64,000 nucleotides of DNA from Nocardioides marinus. Its GTDB lineage: Bacteria; Pseudomonadota; Alphaproteobacteria; Rhodobacterales; Rhodobacteraceae. Under the pieces are notes generated by a model that was not told the origin of the DNA, did not search any database, and was given only the letters and a program-made list of their open reading frames with translations. The position numbers and the translations under genes are program-made. The stretch's first letter is position 1, and every line of letters starts with the position of its first letter. The DNA lies in NCBI GenBank assembly GCA_019801415.1, contig JAHVJD010000007.1, positions 1 through 64,000 on the forward strand, given 5' to 3'. Of the stretch, positions 42,451 through 50,516 are shown one piece after another.

Positions 42451-43898
42451 AGCAGGCGTTGCATTCGCTGCGGTTCTTCGGAATTGCCCTCGCTCTGACG
42501 GCCTTTGTCTGCGGTCTGGCCAGTGCGGTGTTGTGGATGCAGTCCGCCGCTGCCTGGGAGCGGCATCTGACCCGCTCTTACTACACTGGCAAGGCGCTGT
42601 TTGCGACGCTGACCGCGGGGGGCAACCCGCCCGCGGGGGTGGAGATCACGCCGCTCTCACCGGCGGATCAGGCGTTGGCGGCGGAAGCTGCCTTCAGCCG
42701 GATCAGTGGCACGCCACGACCTGCGCTGGTCACCAATGTCACCATCCAGCAGGCGGCATCGGCGCAACAGCCTGCCCACACGCTGTCGTTGGCGGTCGTC
42801 GCGGCGGAGCTGCGCTATCCGCTGGCAAAGATTTCGTTCCGGGACGACACCGGTGCGGCGGACACCCTTGGTGCCTTGACGCGTATCATGGCAAGCCATT
42901 GCAGTGATCCGGTCATTTTTGCCTCCGTCGACACTCAGCCGTGGCAACGCATTGATGGCACCGCCGTCTGGGGCTGTGCCTCGGCGCCGAGCGACTATCG
43001 CCTGATTGCGGTTCTTCTGGCGGTTGTCAGCCTGGGTGTGATGGTTACCGTGTTCTTGGACATGACCAGCCATTTCGACCGCTTTGCCGCGCTGTTGCGC
43101 AGTCGACGTCGGCTTGGGGGGCCGGACAGTTACGAAACCTCGGGACCGCGTGAGCTGCGTGCGATCGTGGCGGCGGTGAACAACTATCTGGAAACCGGGC
43201 GCGAGCAGCTTGAGAAGCGCGCGATGGTGTTGTCCGGCGTTAGCCACGATCTGGGCACCCCGGCGACCCGTCTGCGGCTGCGGGCGGCCCTGATCGACGA
43301 CCCCGATCTGCGCCAGCGGCTGGAGCGTGATATCGACCAGATGACCGGGATCATCGATAGCGTGCTGACCTATACCCGCACAGAGCTGGACTCAGAGGAG
43401 CCGCGCCAGATCTCGTTGACCTCGCTGGTCGAAGCGCTTGTTGCCGATTACAGCGATACGGGCCAGCCGGTGACGTTCCGCCCGTCTGGTGCCCAGAAGG
43501 TGCAGGGCGGGCGTTCGGTCTTCATGCTGCGGCGGGGGCAAGGCACGCTGCCTGAGGAACGCCGTGTCGTCGTAACGGCGCGGCCCGTGGCGCTTCAGCG
43601 GGCGCTCTCCAACCTGATCGACAACGCGCTGAAATATGGCCGTCGGGCCACGGTTGAACTGGAGGCCGATGCCGATACGGCCACGCTCATTGTCGAGGAC
43701 GAGGGCGCGGATTATCGGCCCGAAGACCTCGAGAAGCTGGTTGCGCCCTACCGGCGTGGCACGAATACGGACGCGGTTCAGGGGTTTGGCCTTGGCCTGA
43801 CGATCGTCGCCAGCATTGCCAGCATGCACGGCGGAACCCTGAGCTTTGAGGCCGGGGCAACCGGCATCCGCGCACGGCTGAGCATCGAGCGGAATTGA
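42447..43898 (+). CDS. Membrane sensor histidine kinase
   Basis: A 483-aa kinase with a transmembrane helix near residues 10-32, a periplasmic sensor of about 150 residues, a second helix near 185-205, a HAMP-like linker, the dimerisation site with His267 (SGVSHDLGTPATRLRLR), the N box LSNLIDNALKYG and G box GFGLGLTIVASI. It pairs with the response regulator encoded just upstream with a 4-nt overlap. The periplasmic part may sense the sugar or its binding protein. A GC-rich inverted repeat lies just after the stop. Confidence 0.88.
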   Translation: MKQALHSLRFFGIALALTAFVCGLASAVLWMQSAAAWERHLTRSYYTGKALFATLTAGGNPPAGVEITPLSPADQALAAEAAFSRISGTPRPALVTNVTIQQAASAQQPAHTLSLAVVAAELRYPLAKISFRDDTGAADTLGALTRIMASHCSDPVIFASVDTQPWQRIDGTAVWGCASAPSDYRLIAVLLAVVSLGVMVTVFLDMTSHFDRFAALLRSRRRLGGPDSYETSGPRELRAIVAAVNNYLETGREQLEKRAMVLSGVSHDLGTPATRLRLRAALIDDPDLRQRLERDIDQMTGIIDSVLTYTRTELDSEEPRQISLTSLVEALVADYSDTGQPVTFRPSGAQKVQGGRSVFMLRRGQGTLPEERRVVVTARPVALQRALSNLIDNALKYGRRATVELEADADTATLIVEDEGADYRPEDLEKLVAPYRRGTNTDAVQGFGLGLTIVASIASMHGGTLSFEAGATGIRARLSIERN

Positions 43899-44219
43899 AG
43901 GGCGCGCGTTTCGCGTCGTCGCCAGCGGCTCGCGCCCGTGACGCGGAGGGCACGGACACCGCTCTGTTTACAGCACAATCCGGAGCGTCCAGCCGATAGA
44001 CTTGGCTGTCGCAGACCTTAACTTCGATAACAATTATTTAAGATTGCGCCTTTTTTTACGGGCGTCGGAGCGGCGGCAGCTGTTTGCGGGCCTTGTTTTG
44101 GCCTCAATCCCAAATGAAAAAAGAAAGGCCGCCCTTTTGAACGGGTGGAGAGTGTTTTTTCTTTGGCGCCCGTTGTCTTGGTATGAAGCGGCGCGGCCAG
44201 CAACGCAGTGAGGACGCGC
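43899..44219. other. Leader region before the hybrid kinase gene
   Basis: About 320 bp. It contains GGGCGCG/CGCGCCC arms just after the kinase stop (43900-43937), a long AT-rich stretch with the run CCTTTTTTTACG near 44050, and a small TTG-started frame (44002-44211) that ends in a GTGA with an alternative GTG start of the kinase. The small frame lacks a ribosome site and looks spurious. A promoter is expected here but cannot be pinned down. Confidence 0.4.
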
Positions 44220-45968
44220 ATGCTGACTCTACGATCAAACCTCGAAAGTTCGGTGGCTGCCCAGAATGAGCTGGTGCGCGCGGATCTTCCGTCCCGGTTT
44301 GCGTCGATCTCGCTGGTCTCGGTTTTGTCGCTCCATTACCTGCCGGTGCAGATGGTCGGGATGGTCTATCTTGCCTACGTACTGGTCGAAGCCATCGGCC
44401 TGATAGTCTACCGATGGTTGGAGCATCGGGTGACCTGGGGCGGGATCCTGTTGCTGTGCTCCTCGGCGTTCATCGGGGTGTGGGTGTTCAATGCCATCCC
44501 CTTGCTGTTGTTCGTACAGCCCGAGCCGTTTCCCAAGCTGATCGGGGTGATGCTGCTGATCATCGCGCTCAACCATTGTGTTGTCGCCCGATCGGCCTGG
44601 ATGTTTTTTGGCGTTCTGACGGCCGTTCCCATCATTTGCGCGGTGGGCTACATGATCTTCAGCTTTCTCAATGCCTTCGCCAGCCCGATGGAAAACCTGA
44701 TCGCCGCGGTGATCCTGATCCTTGGGGCAGCCTATGTGGCGCATAGCATGTGGGCGCTCAATCGGCTGACCGGGCGATTGCGCAGGGCTTTGCGGGATGC
44801 CAAGGCCGGGAGCCGCGCAAAGAGCCGCTTCCTGGCGGCCATGAGCCATGAGATCCGCACCCCCCTGAATGCGATTTGCGGGATGGCCGAGCTGATCGAA
44901 GAAGAGGATGTCGACCCTGAGACCCGCCGGGAGCGCACGGCACTGCTGCGCAAATCGGCGCAGGCGCTGACCAGCATCCTCGATGATGTGCTGGACCACG
45001 CCAAGGTCGAGGCCGGGCATTTCGAGTTGAGCCTCGCCGCCGCCGCGCCACGGCTGGAAATCATGAGCGTGGTGGAAATGTTTCGCACCTCCGCCGACGA
45101 AAAGGGGCTTCGCCTGGATGTCAGTATTGGGCCGGGGCTGCCGGCTTATGCCGAGTTTGATGCGCTGCGGTTGCGTCAGGTGGTCGGCAATCTTCTGTCC
45201 AACGCGATCAAATACACCGAAGCAGGCCATGTGTCTGTCGCTGTGAGTAGCGAGCAGGACGGCGGGCAGTCGACGCTCAAGATCGAGGTGTCCGACACTG
45301 GCCGTGGCATGACGGCGGAGCAGCTCTCGCACCTCTTCACCGACTTCTACCGGGTCGAGGACAAGAACGCCCCGAGCGTGCCCGGCACCGGTCTCGGCCT
45401 GGCGATCGCGCGTCGGCTGGCACAGATGATGGGCGGCGATATCACGGTTCAGTCCTGCCCGGCTGAAGGCAGCTGTTTTACCTTCACTTGCCGGGTCCGG
45501 GTGCTGGAAGCCTCCGAGATTGCCATTGACCAGAGCCAGTCAGAAACGCCGGATCAGGACGAAAGTGCCTTGGACCTTGGTGTAAAGTCGATCCTCTTGG
45601 TGGATGATACCCGCTCCAACAGAATGGTGGTCAGCGCCTTTCTGAAGAAGGGGGATTTCGAGATCATCGAAGCCACCAATGGAGCCGAGGCGCTGAGCTG
45701 TCTGGAGAGCAGACAGGTGGATCTTGTGCTGCTCGACATGAAGATGCCGGTGATGAATGGACGTGAAACCCTGACCGAGATGGCGCGGCGGGGCGGTCGG
45801 ATCGGCGCCACGCCCGTGATCATGCTCACGGCCAATGCCGCGCCCGAGGACCGCGCGCAATACCTGGCGCTGGGGGCCGCGGGGTATATTGCCAAGCCGG
45901 TCAAGAAATCCGTCCTGCTGTCGGAAATCCGCAAGGTTGCCACGGGGCGGGACACCCAGGCGGCCTGA
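44220..45968 (+). CDS. Hybrid sensor kinase/response regulator
   Basis: A 582-aa hybrid kinase. The first 185 residues are a membrane domain with about five to six hydrophobic segments and no large periplasmic loop, so it may sense a membrane or hydrophobic signal. The kinase core has His210 (AAMSHEIRTPLNAI), N box GNLLSNAIKYTEAG and G2 GTGLGLAIARRLA. A receiver domain at the C-terminus has Asp506 in VLLDMKMPV. ATG chosen for the GTGAGGA site 6 nt upstream. The luxI-type gene is next in the same direction, so the kinase may belong to a cell-density circuit. Confidence 0.87.
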   Translation: MLTLRSNLESSVAAQNELVRADLPSRFASISLVSVLSLHYLPVQMVGMVYLAYVLVEAIGLIVYRWLEHRVTWGGILLLCSSAFIGVWVFNAIPLLLFVQPEPFPKLIGVMLLIIALNHCVVARSAWMFFGVLTAVPIICAVGYMIFSFLNAFASPMENLIAAVILILGAAYVAHSMWALNRLTGRLRRALRDAKAGSRAKSRFLAAMSHEIRTPLNAICGMAELIEEEDVDPETRRERTALLRKSAQALTSILDDVLDHAKVEAGHFELSLAAAAPRLEIMSVVEMFRTSADEKGLRLDVSIGPGLPAYAEFDALRLRQVVGNLLSNAIKYTEAGHVSVAVSSEQDGGQSTLKIEVSDTGRGMTAEQLSHLFTDFYRVEDKNAPSVPGTGLGLAIARRLAQMMGGDITVQSCPAEGSCFTFTCRVRVLEASEIAIDQSQSETPDQDESALDLGVKSILLVDDTRSNRMVVSAFLKKGDFEIIEATNGAEALSCLESRQVDLVLLDMKMPVMNGRETLTEMARRGGRIGATPVIMLTANAAPEDRAQYLALGAAGYIAKPVKKSVLLSEIRKVATGRDTQAA

Positions 45969-46145
45969 TCGGCCACTCTTAGGGGATTGGGCTCAGCCGT
46001 GTCGCGCGCCGCGGCGCGGCACATCCGTCGCAATTTGGGCGCTGGCGTTAATCCAAAATTTACCTTTCTCAACAATGATTTTTAAAAATTTAGACAAATA
46101 CCTCGATTCTTTTATCCAAATAGGCGCTATGAGTGGCCAGAGCCC

Positions 46146-46802
46146 ATGCAGTCGACTGAAATCACCTTCGACAATCTGGGCAAAAGCGGCGGTCTGCTGA
46201 CGTCGCTTTTGCGCGCAAGATATCATCATTTCATAGAAGCACGCGGCTGGGATTTGCCGAACACCCGCGGGCTGGAATTTGACCAGTACGACACGCCGGA
46301 AAGCATCTATTGCGCGATACATGACGGCGGCATCATCCGTGGCGGTTTCCGGGTCACGCCGACTACGGCGCAATGCGTGAACGCGAGCTACATGCTCCGG
46401 GATGCGCAGCGGGGCTTGCTTCCGGGATTGCCCACAACCGTGCTTGACCATCCCGCCCCGCAGGATCCGAACATTTGGGAGGTCAGCAGGGTGTTCGTGG
46501 ATGATAAGCTGAGCAGCCGCGACCGGATGCGTGTCAGGCAGGCGCTGGGAGTGAATTTTGCCCGGCTATCGCAGGAGCGTAACATCGACAGCTTCCTGTG
46601 CCTGACCTCGGTGTCGGCGGCCTTGCTGACGCGCCGGGCCGGGCTGGTGATGACCCCCGCCGGGCCGCGGTTCGAGGTGGCGGGGGAAACCTGTCAGGCG
46701 TATCGGATCACGGTGGACGTGGAAAAACTGCACGAGCAGGCGCCGGGACTGCCGGAGCCGGATGCTGCGCATGTGCCGTTTCAGCAATCTAGTGGCGGCT
46801 AA
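46146..46802 (+). CDS. Acyl-homoserine-lactone synthase, LuxI family
   Basis: A 218-aa LuxI-type synthase that makes N-acyl-homoserine lactone from SAM and an acyl carrier. The family residues line up with the EsaI numbering plus one: Arg25, Phe29, Trp35, Glu44, Asp46, Asp49 and Arg69, followed by WEVSRVFV (Glu112, Arg115). No good ribosome site precedes the ATG. No luxR gene is in the window, and the upstream neighbour is a hybrid kinase. The 177-bp leader includes a wobble-paired stem (about 45991-46015) and an AT-rich stretch that could be the promoter. Confidence 0.88.
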   Translation: MQSTEITFDNLGKSGGLLTSLLRARYHHFIEARGWDLPNTRGLEFDQYDTPESIYCAIHDGGIIRGGFRVTPTTAQCVNASYMLRDAQRGLLPGLPTTVLDHPAPQDPNIWEVSRVFVDDKLSSRDRMRVRQALGVNFARLSQERNIDSFLCLTSVSAALLTRRAGLVMTPAGPRFEVAGETCQAYRITVDVEKLHEQAPGLPEPDAAHVPFQQSSGG

Positions 46803-46815
46803 TACCGTGGAAGGC

Positions 46816-47595
46816 TCACACGCGCAGCGCGCGAGGGGAGCCTAGGCTGCGGCGCAGCAGGTAGATGTCCATGATCCAGCCGTGCTCGGCCCGGGCCGTC
46901 GCGCGGGTGCGGATGATTTCATCGCGCATTTCGCTCAGGGGGCCGGACAGGGAAATCTGGTTTTCCATTCCCGCATAGGCGGTCCAGTAGATCTCCACCC
47001 CCTGCGGCGCGATGGACTGGAAGGAACATTCGCCGTCCAGCATGATCACCAGTGTATCGGCGCTGTCCGGCCAGCCTTGTTCGCGCAGTTGGCGCCCGGT
47101 GGTGATGGTGAAAGGGGCACCGATCTCGTTGAGAGGGATCGCATGGGCCGCGGTCAGGGCCTGGATCGAGGTAATGCCCGGGATCACCGTCAGTTTGAGG
47201 TCAGCGCGCTGTTGCAGCCGGTCGGCAATGCGCATGGTGCTGTCGTAGAGCGAAGGATCGCCCCAGACGAGGAAACCCGCCTTGCCGCCGTCGGGCAGAT
47301 GCGTGCTGATGTTCTGCCACCAGATCTCGGCAATGGCATCGTGCCAATCGTCGACCCGTTTGCGGTAGTCGCGGATGGTTTCGTCCCGCACCGGCAGCGA
47401 GAATTCGACGATCCGTGGGCCGTTGCCCTTGATTGCCAGGTGGCAGATTTCGCGCCGCAGCCCGGCCAGATCATCCTTGCCGACCCCTTTGTTGGGGATC
47501 AGGATCAGGTCCTGCGCGTTCAGCGCGTCGATTGCCTGCAGGGTCATGTGCTGCGGGTTTCCGGTGCCGATACCGATCAGGCTGAGTTCGATCAT
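46816..47595 (-). CDS. cobF: Precorrin-6A synthase (deacetylating), CobF
   Basis: A 259-aa SAM methyltransferase of aerobic cobalamin synthesis that methylates C1 and removes the acetyl group of precorrin-5. It starts LSLIGIGTGNPQHMTLQAID; the SAM site region appears in FLVWGDPSLYDSTMR and VIPGITSIQALTA. The start ATG has AAAGG 6 nt upstream; an alternative Met lies five codons earlier. It stands apart from the main cob operon, downstream of the cobalt-uptake genes, and converges with the luxI-type gene. Confidence 0.88.
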   Translation of the reverse strand: MIELSLIGIGTGNPQHMTLQAIDALNAQDLILIPNKGVGKDDLAGLRREICHLAIKGNGPRIVEFSLPVRDETIRDYRKRVDDWHDAIAEIWWQNISTHLPDGGKAGFLVWGDPSLYDSTMRIADRLQQRADLKLTVIPGITSIQALTAAHAIPLNEIGAPFTITTGRQLREQGWPDSADTLVIMLDGECSFQSIAPQGVEIYWTAYAGMENQISLSGPLSEMRDEIIRTRATARAEHGWIMDIYLLRRSLGSPRALRV

Positions 47596-47667
47596 GGCGG
47601 GGCCTTTCATGCGTGGACACGCCCCCTATGGAGCCGTGCCGCTGGTCTTGCAAGCGCGGGGTGACGG

Positions 47668-48171
47668 TCAGGTGCCCTCAGCATCGGACGGCACGGTTGT
47701 CGTGGCCTCGACGGGCTGTCCCTCCACCGTCAGCGCGCTGTGGTTGTTGGTGTTCAGCGAGACCTTGATGACTGCCCCGGCAGGCAGCGACGGGAGGTGA
47801 ACCCACTCTGCATAGAGCCGGGCAAGTTTTTCACCATTCACGTAGACATGGGCGTGGCCTTCACCGGGAACATTCTCCGCCGAAGCATTCTGCGGGGCAA
47901 AGCGGAAGTTCTGCGGCAGCACCTGCAGGTTCCAGCCGGACATGGGATCCTTGTGCAGACGTACGGCAACTCGGGGTGCATCCGGGCCCGACGGTAGATC
48001 GACCGCCGTCGCGTGGTCATGGGCCATCGCGCCCGCGTGGCCACCGCCGTGATGTGCCGGGTCGCCGTGGTCGTGGCCGTCAAAAGTGATGCCATTGCCA
48101 GCCGCGGTGACAAAGCCGATGCCGCCTCCGAACAGCAGTCCGATGGCAAAGAGAGCGAGAGAACGGGACAT
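47668..48171 (-). CDS. His-rich exported protein next to CbtAB
   Basis: A 167-aa protein of unknown function. It opens with a signal or anchor helix (MSRSLALFAIGLLFGGGIGF), followed by a His/Gly/Asp-rich stretch (HDHGDPAHHGGGHAGAMAHD) that suits divalent metal binding, and a C-terminal beta-rich domain containing GHAHVYVNGEKLARLYAEWV and SLNTNNHSAL. Position 67 nt after cbtA and before cobF, with a hairpin between, suggests a periplasmic cobalt-handling role; that is inference. GAGG lies 8 nt before the ATG. Confidence 0.65.
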   Translation of the reverse strand: MSRSLALFAIGLLFGGGIGFVTAAGNGITFDGHDHGDPAHHGGGHAGAMAHDHATAVDLPSGPDAPRVAVRLHKDPMSGWNLQVLPQNFRFAPQNASAENVPGEGHAHVYVNGEKLARLYAEWVHLPSLPAGAVIKVSLNTNNHSALTVEGQPVEATTTVPSDAEGT

Positions 48172-48196
48172 CAAGTCTTCCTCGGACAAGAACTGT

Positions 48197-48220
48197 CCCC
48201 GCCGGACTTCTCCGGCGGGG
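48197..48220 (-). terminator. Perfect hairpin after cbtA
   Basis: CCCCGCCGGA and TCCGGCGGGG form a perfect 10-bp stem with a four-base loop, 19 nt past the cbtA stop and 26 nt before the ATG of the His-rich protein. No T-run follows, so it may attenuate or protect the cbtBA message rather than end it fully. Confidence 0.6.
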
Positions 48221-48238
48221 CGCAAGAGGGCAGCCGGG

Positions 48239-48937
48239 TCAGGCCGCTGCGAGCGAGCGCTTGCCTTCGGCCTGCCAGAAGTGCCCGGCAAAGGCTCCCA
48301 GCAGCACCCAGGCCGCCATTCCGATCCCGAAGGCACGGGCGGCAAACAGCGCGCCGATCTCGGTCGGCACCGGTCCCGAGAAACTCTCGGGTTCGGGGGC
48401 GCCGATGACATGCGGCGCCAGCAGCAGTAACGCGGCGATCAGGTAGCTGACCATGTTGCCGCCAAAGGCGATCAGCCACATGGCTACGCCCGCAGTGGCT
48501 ACGGTGGCGGTCCACCAGATCTGGCGCAGGCCGACATCCGCGGCCGCGACGCCGGGCACCTCGGGGGCCAGCGACAGGCCGGGCGCGAAGTGGAAGGTAA
48601 CGTAGCCTGCCACACCCCAGAGCAAGCCGCTGCGCGCGTTGATCGCATGTCCCTGACGCTCGGCAACCGACATCAATGCAACCATGACCAGCGCATAGCC
48701 GGTGTAGGTGAGCATGGTGAAGATGACGCTCAGCCCGTCGCGCACCGGATCGGCGAACAGGCCGGGCAGGTCGGGATGGGCCGACACGGCCTCGGCGCCG
48801 AAATGCACCAGTTCACCGCCCTCGTAGAGTTCGGCATGGAGCAGAACAGGCTGCACGAAATAAAGCTGCAGCAGGGCGGTGATCAGCCCTGCTGCAGCGC
48901 CAGCGAACAGGCCGCTGGTCAAAATACGACTGAACAT
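48239..48937 (-). CDS. cbtA: Cobalt transporter subunit CbtA
   Basis: A 232-aa inner-membrane protein with about five hydrophobic segments, matching CbtA, the predicted cobalt transporter partner of CbtB. The N-terminus (MFSRILTSGLFAGAAAGLITALLQ), the LLHAELYEGGEL acidic stretch and the YVTFHFAPGLSLAPEVPG segment, which is well kept in CbtA, support this. It begins 4 nt after the cbtB stop. Both are under the cobalamin riboswitch just upstream. Confidence 0.88.
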   Translation of the reverse strand: MFSRILTSGLFAGAAAGLITALLQLYFVQPVLLHAELYEGGELVHFGAEAVSAHPDLPGLFADPVRDGLSVIFTMLTYTGYALVMVALMSVAERQGHAINARSGLLWGVAGYVTFHFAPGLSLAPEVPGVAAADVGLRQIWWTATVATAGVAMWLIAFGGNMVSYLIAALLLLAPHVIGAPEPESFSGPVPTEIGALFAARAFGIGMAAWVLLGAFAGHFWQAEGKRSLAAA

Positions 48938-48941
48938 GGCC

Positions 48942-49112
48942 TTAGTGGCAGGGGAAGCCGGTTGCGTGGCGTACATCGTGCGCCGCGTCATGCAGCGCGG
49001 ATGCCTGCACATGGCCGGTCAGCGTGAGGATCCCCAGCCCGAGAACCACGGCAAACAGGGCCGGGATTACGGAAGTGCCTGCGGCAGAAGCGTTGAGCGT
49101 CTTGGTCGTCAT
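48942..49112 (-). CDS. cbtB: Cobalt transporter subunit CbtB
   Basis: A 56-aa small membrane protein with one hydrophobic helix (VIPALFAVVLGLGILTLTG) and a His-rich tail (ALHDAAHDVRHATGFPCH) that fits the metal-binding end of CbtB. It follows a cobalamin riboswitch, so it should be repressed when the vitamin is plentiful. The ATG lies seven codons into a longer frame and gives the usual CbtB length. Confidence 0.85.
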   Translation of the reverse strand: MTTKTLNASAAGTSVIPALFAVVLGLGILTLTGHVQASALHDAAHDVRHATGFPCH

Positions 49113-49159
49113 TGATGGTCTCCTTGCCGTCACACCCGACGGCGTAAGTTTTCATTCGC

Positions 49160-49336
49160 ACACGGCCGGTCTCCTGACTCGCGGGTCGCTGCTGCTCTCC
49201 TCCTTCCCGGCGTCTTGCGCGCCAGTGGATGCCGGAGAGCCGCTCGCCGCTCACAGTCGCGGGGGCGGTTGAGGCTGCGGTGCCGCGATTTGGTCCACCG
49301 TCCTCATTCCCGTTTCAGTCCTGGTGCTTGGGCACC
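49160..49336 (-). promoter_or_regulatory. Cobalamin riboswitch upstream of cbtB
   Basis: The minus strand carries the ordered core of the adenosylcobalamin riboswitch: GAAACGGGAATGAGG, CGCCCCCGCGACTGTGAG, CCACTGG, GGGAAGG, then the B12-box-like AGTCAGGAGACCGGCC near its 3' end, about 50 nt before the cbtB start. It should turn down cobalt uptake when cobalamin is present. Confidence 0.88.
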
Positions 49337-49458
49337 TTTGGACACCGTATTCAATGGTAATGCCTCGCGGGGGCGATTCCGGTCAAGGAAGAAACCGCCC
49401 CTTGACCGGTTGTCTGCGGCATATCTGCGGGCCGCGGGGGCAGATTGGCGGTGCGAGG

Positions 49459-49785
49459 TCAGCCTGGGATGCGGGCAATCGCCTTGAAACGCAGCTTGCC
49501 CAGCGGGCGGGCATCGGCGAAATTCCCGTCAGCGCTGCGGGCGTACATGCGCAGAAAGGTCAGCACGTCCGGCAGATCGCCAGCGGAAATTTCACCGAAC
49601 AGATAGGCGGTCTTGCCGGATTGGCGCACCGCCAGTGTCTGCGGCCGCTGGCAGCCGGACATGCAGTCCACCTGCGTCAGATGGGCCGCGATCCCTGCGC
49701 GCTCCAGTGCCGCGGCGACCTGCCCGGGCAGGGCAGGGTCCGCATCGCGGCAGGTGCGGCACAGGGTTAGGGTCGGCACGCTCAT
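49459..49785 (-). CDS. DUF1636 family protein (ferredoxin-like), downstream copy
   Basis: A 108-aa protein of the DUF1636 family, thioredoxin-like ferredoxin-type proteins encoded in cobalamin clusters. Four cysteines fit a 2Fe-2S site: LCRTCRDAD near residue 10 and DCMSGCQRP near residue 40. The ATG overlaps the cobA stop (ATGA), so it ends the cob operon. A related gene opens the operon near 63 kb. Role in the pathway is unknown; electron transfer is possible. Confidence 0.8.
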   Translation of the reverse strand: MSVPTLTLCRTCRDADPALPGQVAAALERAGIAAHLTQVDCMSGCQRPQTLAVRQSGKTAYLFGEISAGDLPDVLTFLRMYARSADGNFADARPLGKLRFKAIARIPG

Positions 49786-50516
49786 GCGCCGGGCAGGTCC
49801 TGATCTGCCAGCGGCCCATAAAGGATCAGCACCGGGGCGGTGGTTTCCATGGCGCGCAGCACCTGCGGCAGTTCACCGACTGTGTGGCAGAACAGCTTCT
49901 GCTCCGGGGTGGAGACGCCCTGCGCCACCAGCGCGTGGGTCTCCGCAGGCAGCCCGGCCTCCATCAGCTTTTCCGCCAGCGCGGCGAAGGTACGCTTGCC
50001 CATGTAGACCACGGTGGTGGCCTGCGGGTCAGCCAGCGCCGCCATGTTCAGATCGTCCGGCAGCCCGCCGGTCACGTCATGGCCGGTGATGAACTGCAGC
50101 CGCCGCGCGGTCAGCCGACGGGTGAGCGGAATATTGGCCGCCGCCGCCGCCGCCGAGGCCGCGGTGACACCGGGCACGATCTCAAACCCGATCCCGGCTT
50201 CGCGCAGGGCGGTAATTTCTTCCTCCAGGCGGCCGAAGACGCCCGAGTCGCCGGATTTCAGTCGCACCACCCGCAGCCCGGAGGAGGCATAATCGACCAG
50301 CAGCTGGCTGACATGGTCCTGCTTGGGCGAAGGTCGCCCGGCGCGTTTGCCCACGCCCACCAGGTCGGCATCGGCACGGGCATGGCTCAGGATCGGCCCA
50401 GAGGACAGATCATCGAACAGGATCGCATCCGCCGTCTCCAGCCGCTTGACGGCTTTCACGGTCAACAGCTCCGGATCGCCGGGCCCGGAGGAGACAAAGC
50501 TGACAAAGCCGCTCAT
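49782..50516 (-). CDS. cobA: Uroporphyrinogen-III C-methyltransferase, CobA
   Basis: A 244-aa SAM methyltransferase that converts uroporphyrinogen III to precorrin-2, the first committed step. Family segments: FVSSGPGDPELLTVKAVKRL, the VVRLKSGDSGVFGR SAM loop, and EIVPGVTAASAAAA. It has ATGA overlaps with cobB upstream and the DUF1636 gene downstream, and so is translated as part of the operon. Confidence 0.9.
   Translation of the reverse strand: MSGFVSFVSSGPGDPELLTVKAVKRLETADAILFDDLSSGPILSHARADADLVGVGKRAGRPSPKQDHVSQLLVDYASSGLRVVRLKSGDSGVFGRLEEEITALREAGIGFEIVPGVTAASAAAAAANIPLTRRLTARRLQFITGHDVTGGLPDDLNMAALADPQATTVVYMGKRTFAALAEKLMEAGLPAETHALVAQGVSTPEQKLFCHTVGELPQVLRAMETTAPVLILYGPLADQDLPGA

Noticed and set aside
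44002-44211. 69-codon TTG-started frame ending at the hybrid kinase start
   Set aside because: No ribosome site and no recognisable protein; the GTGA overlap involves a GTG that is less likely than the ATG at 44220.
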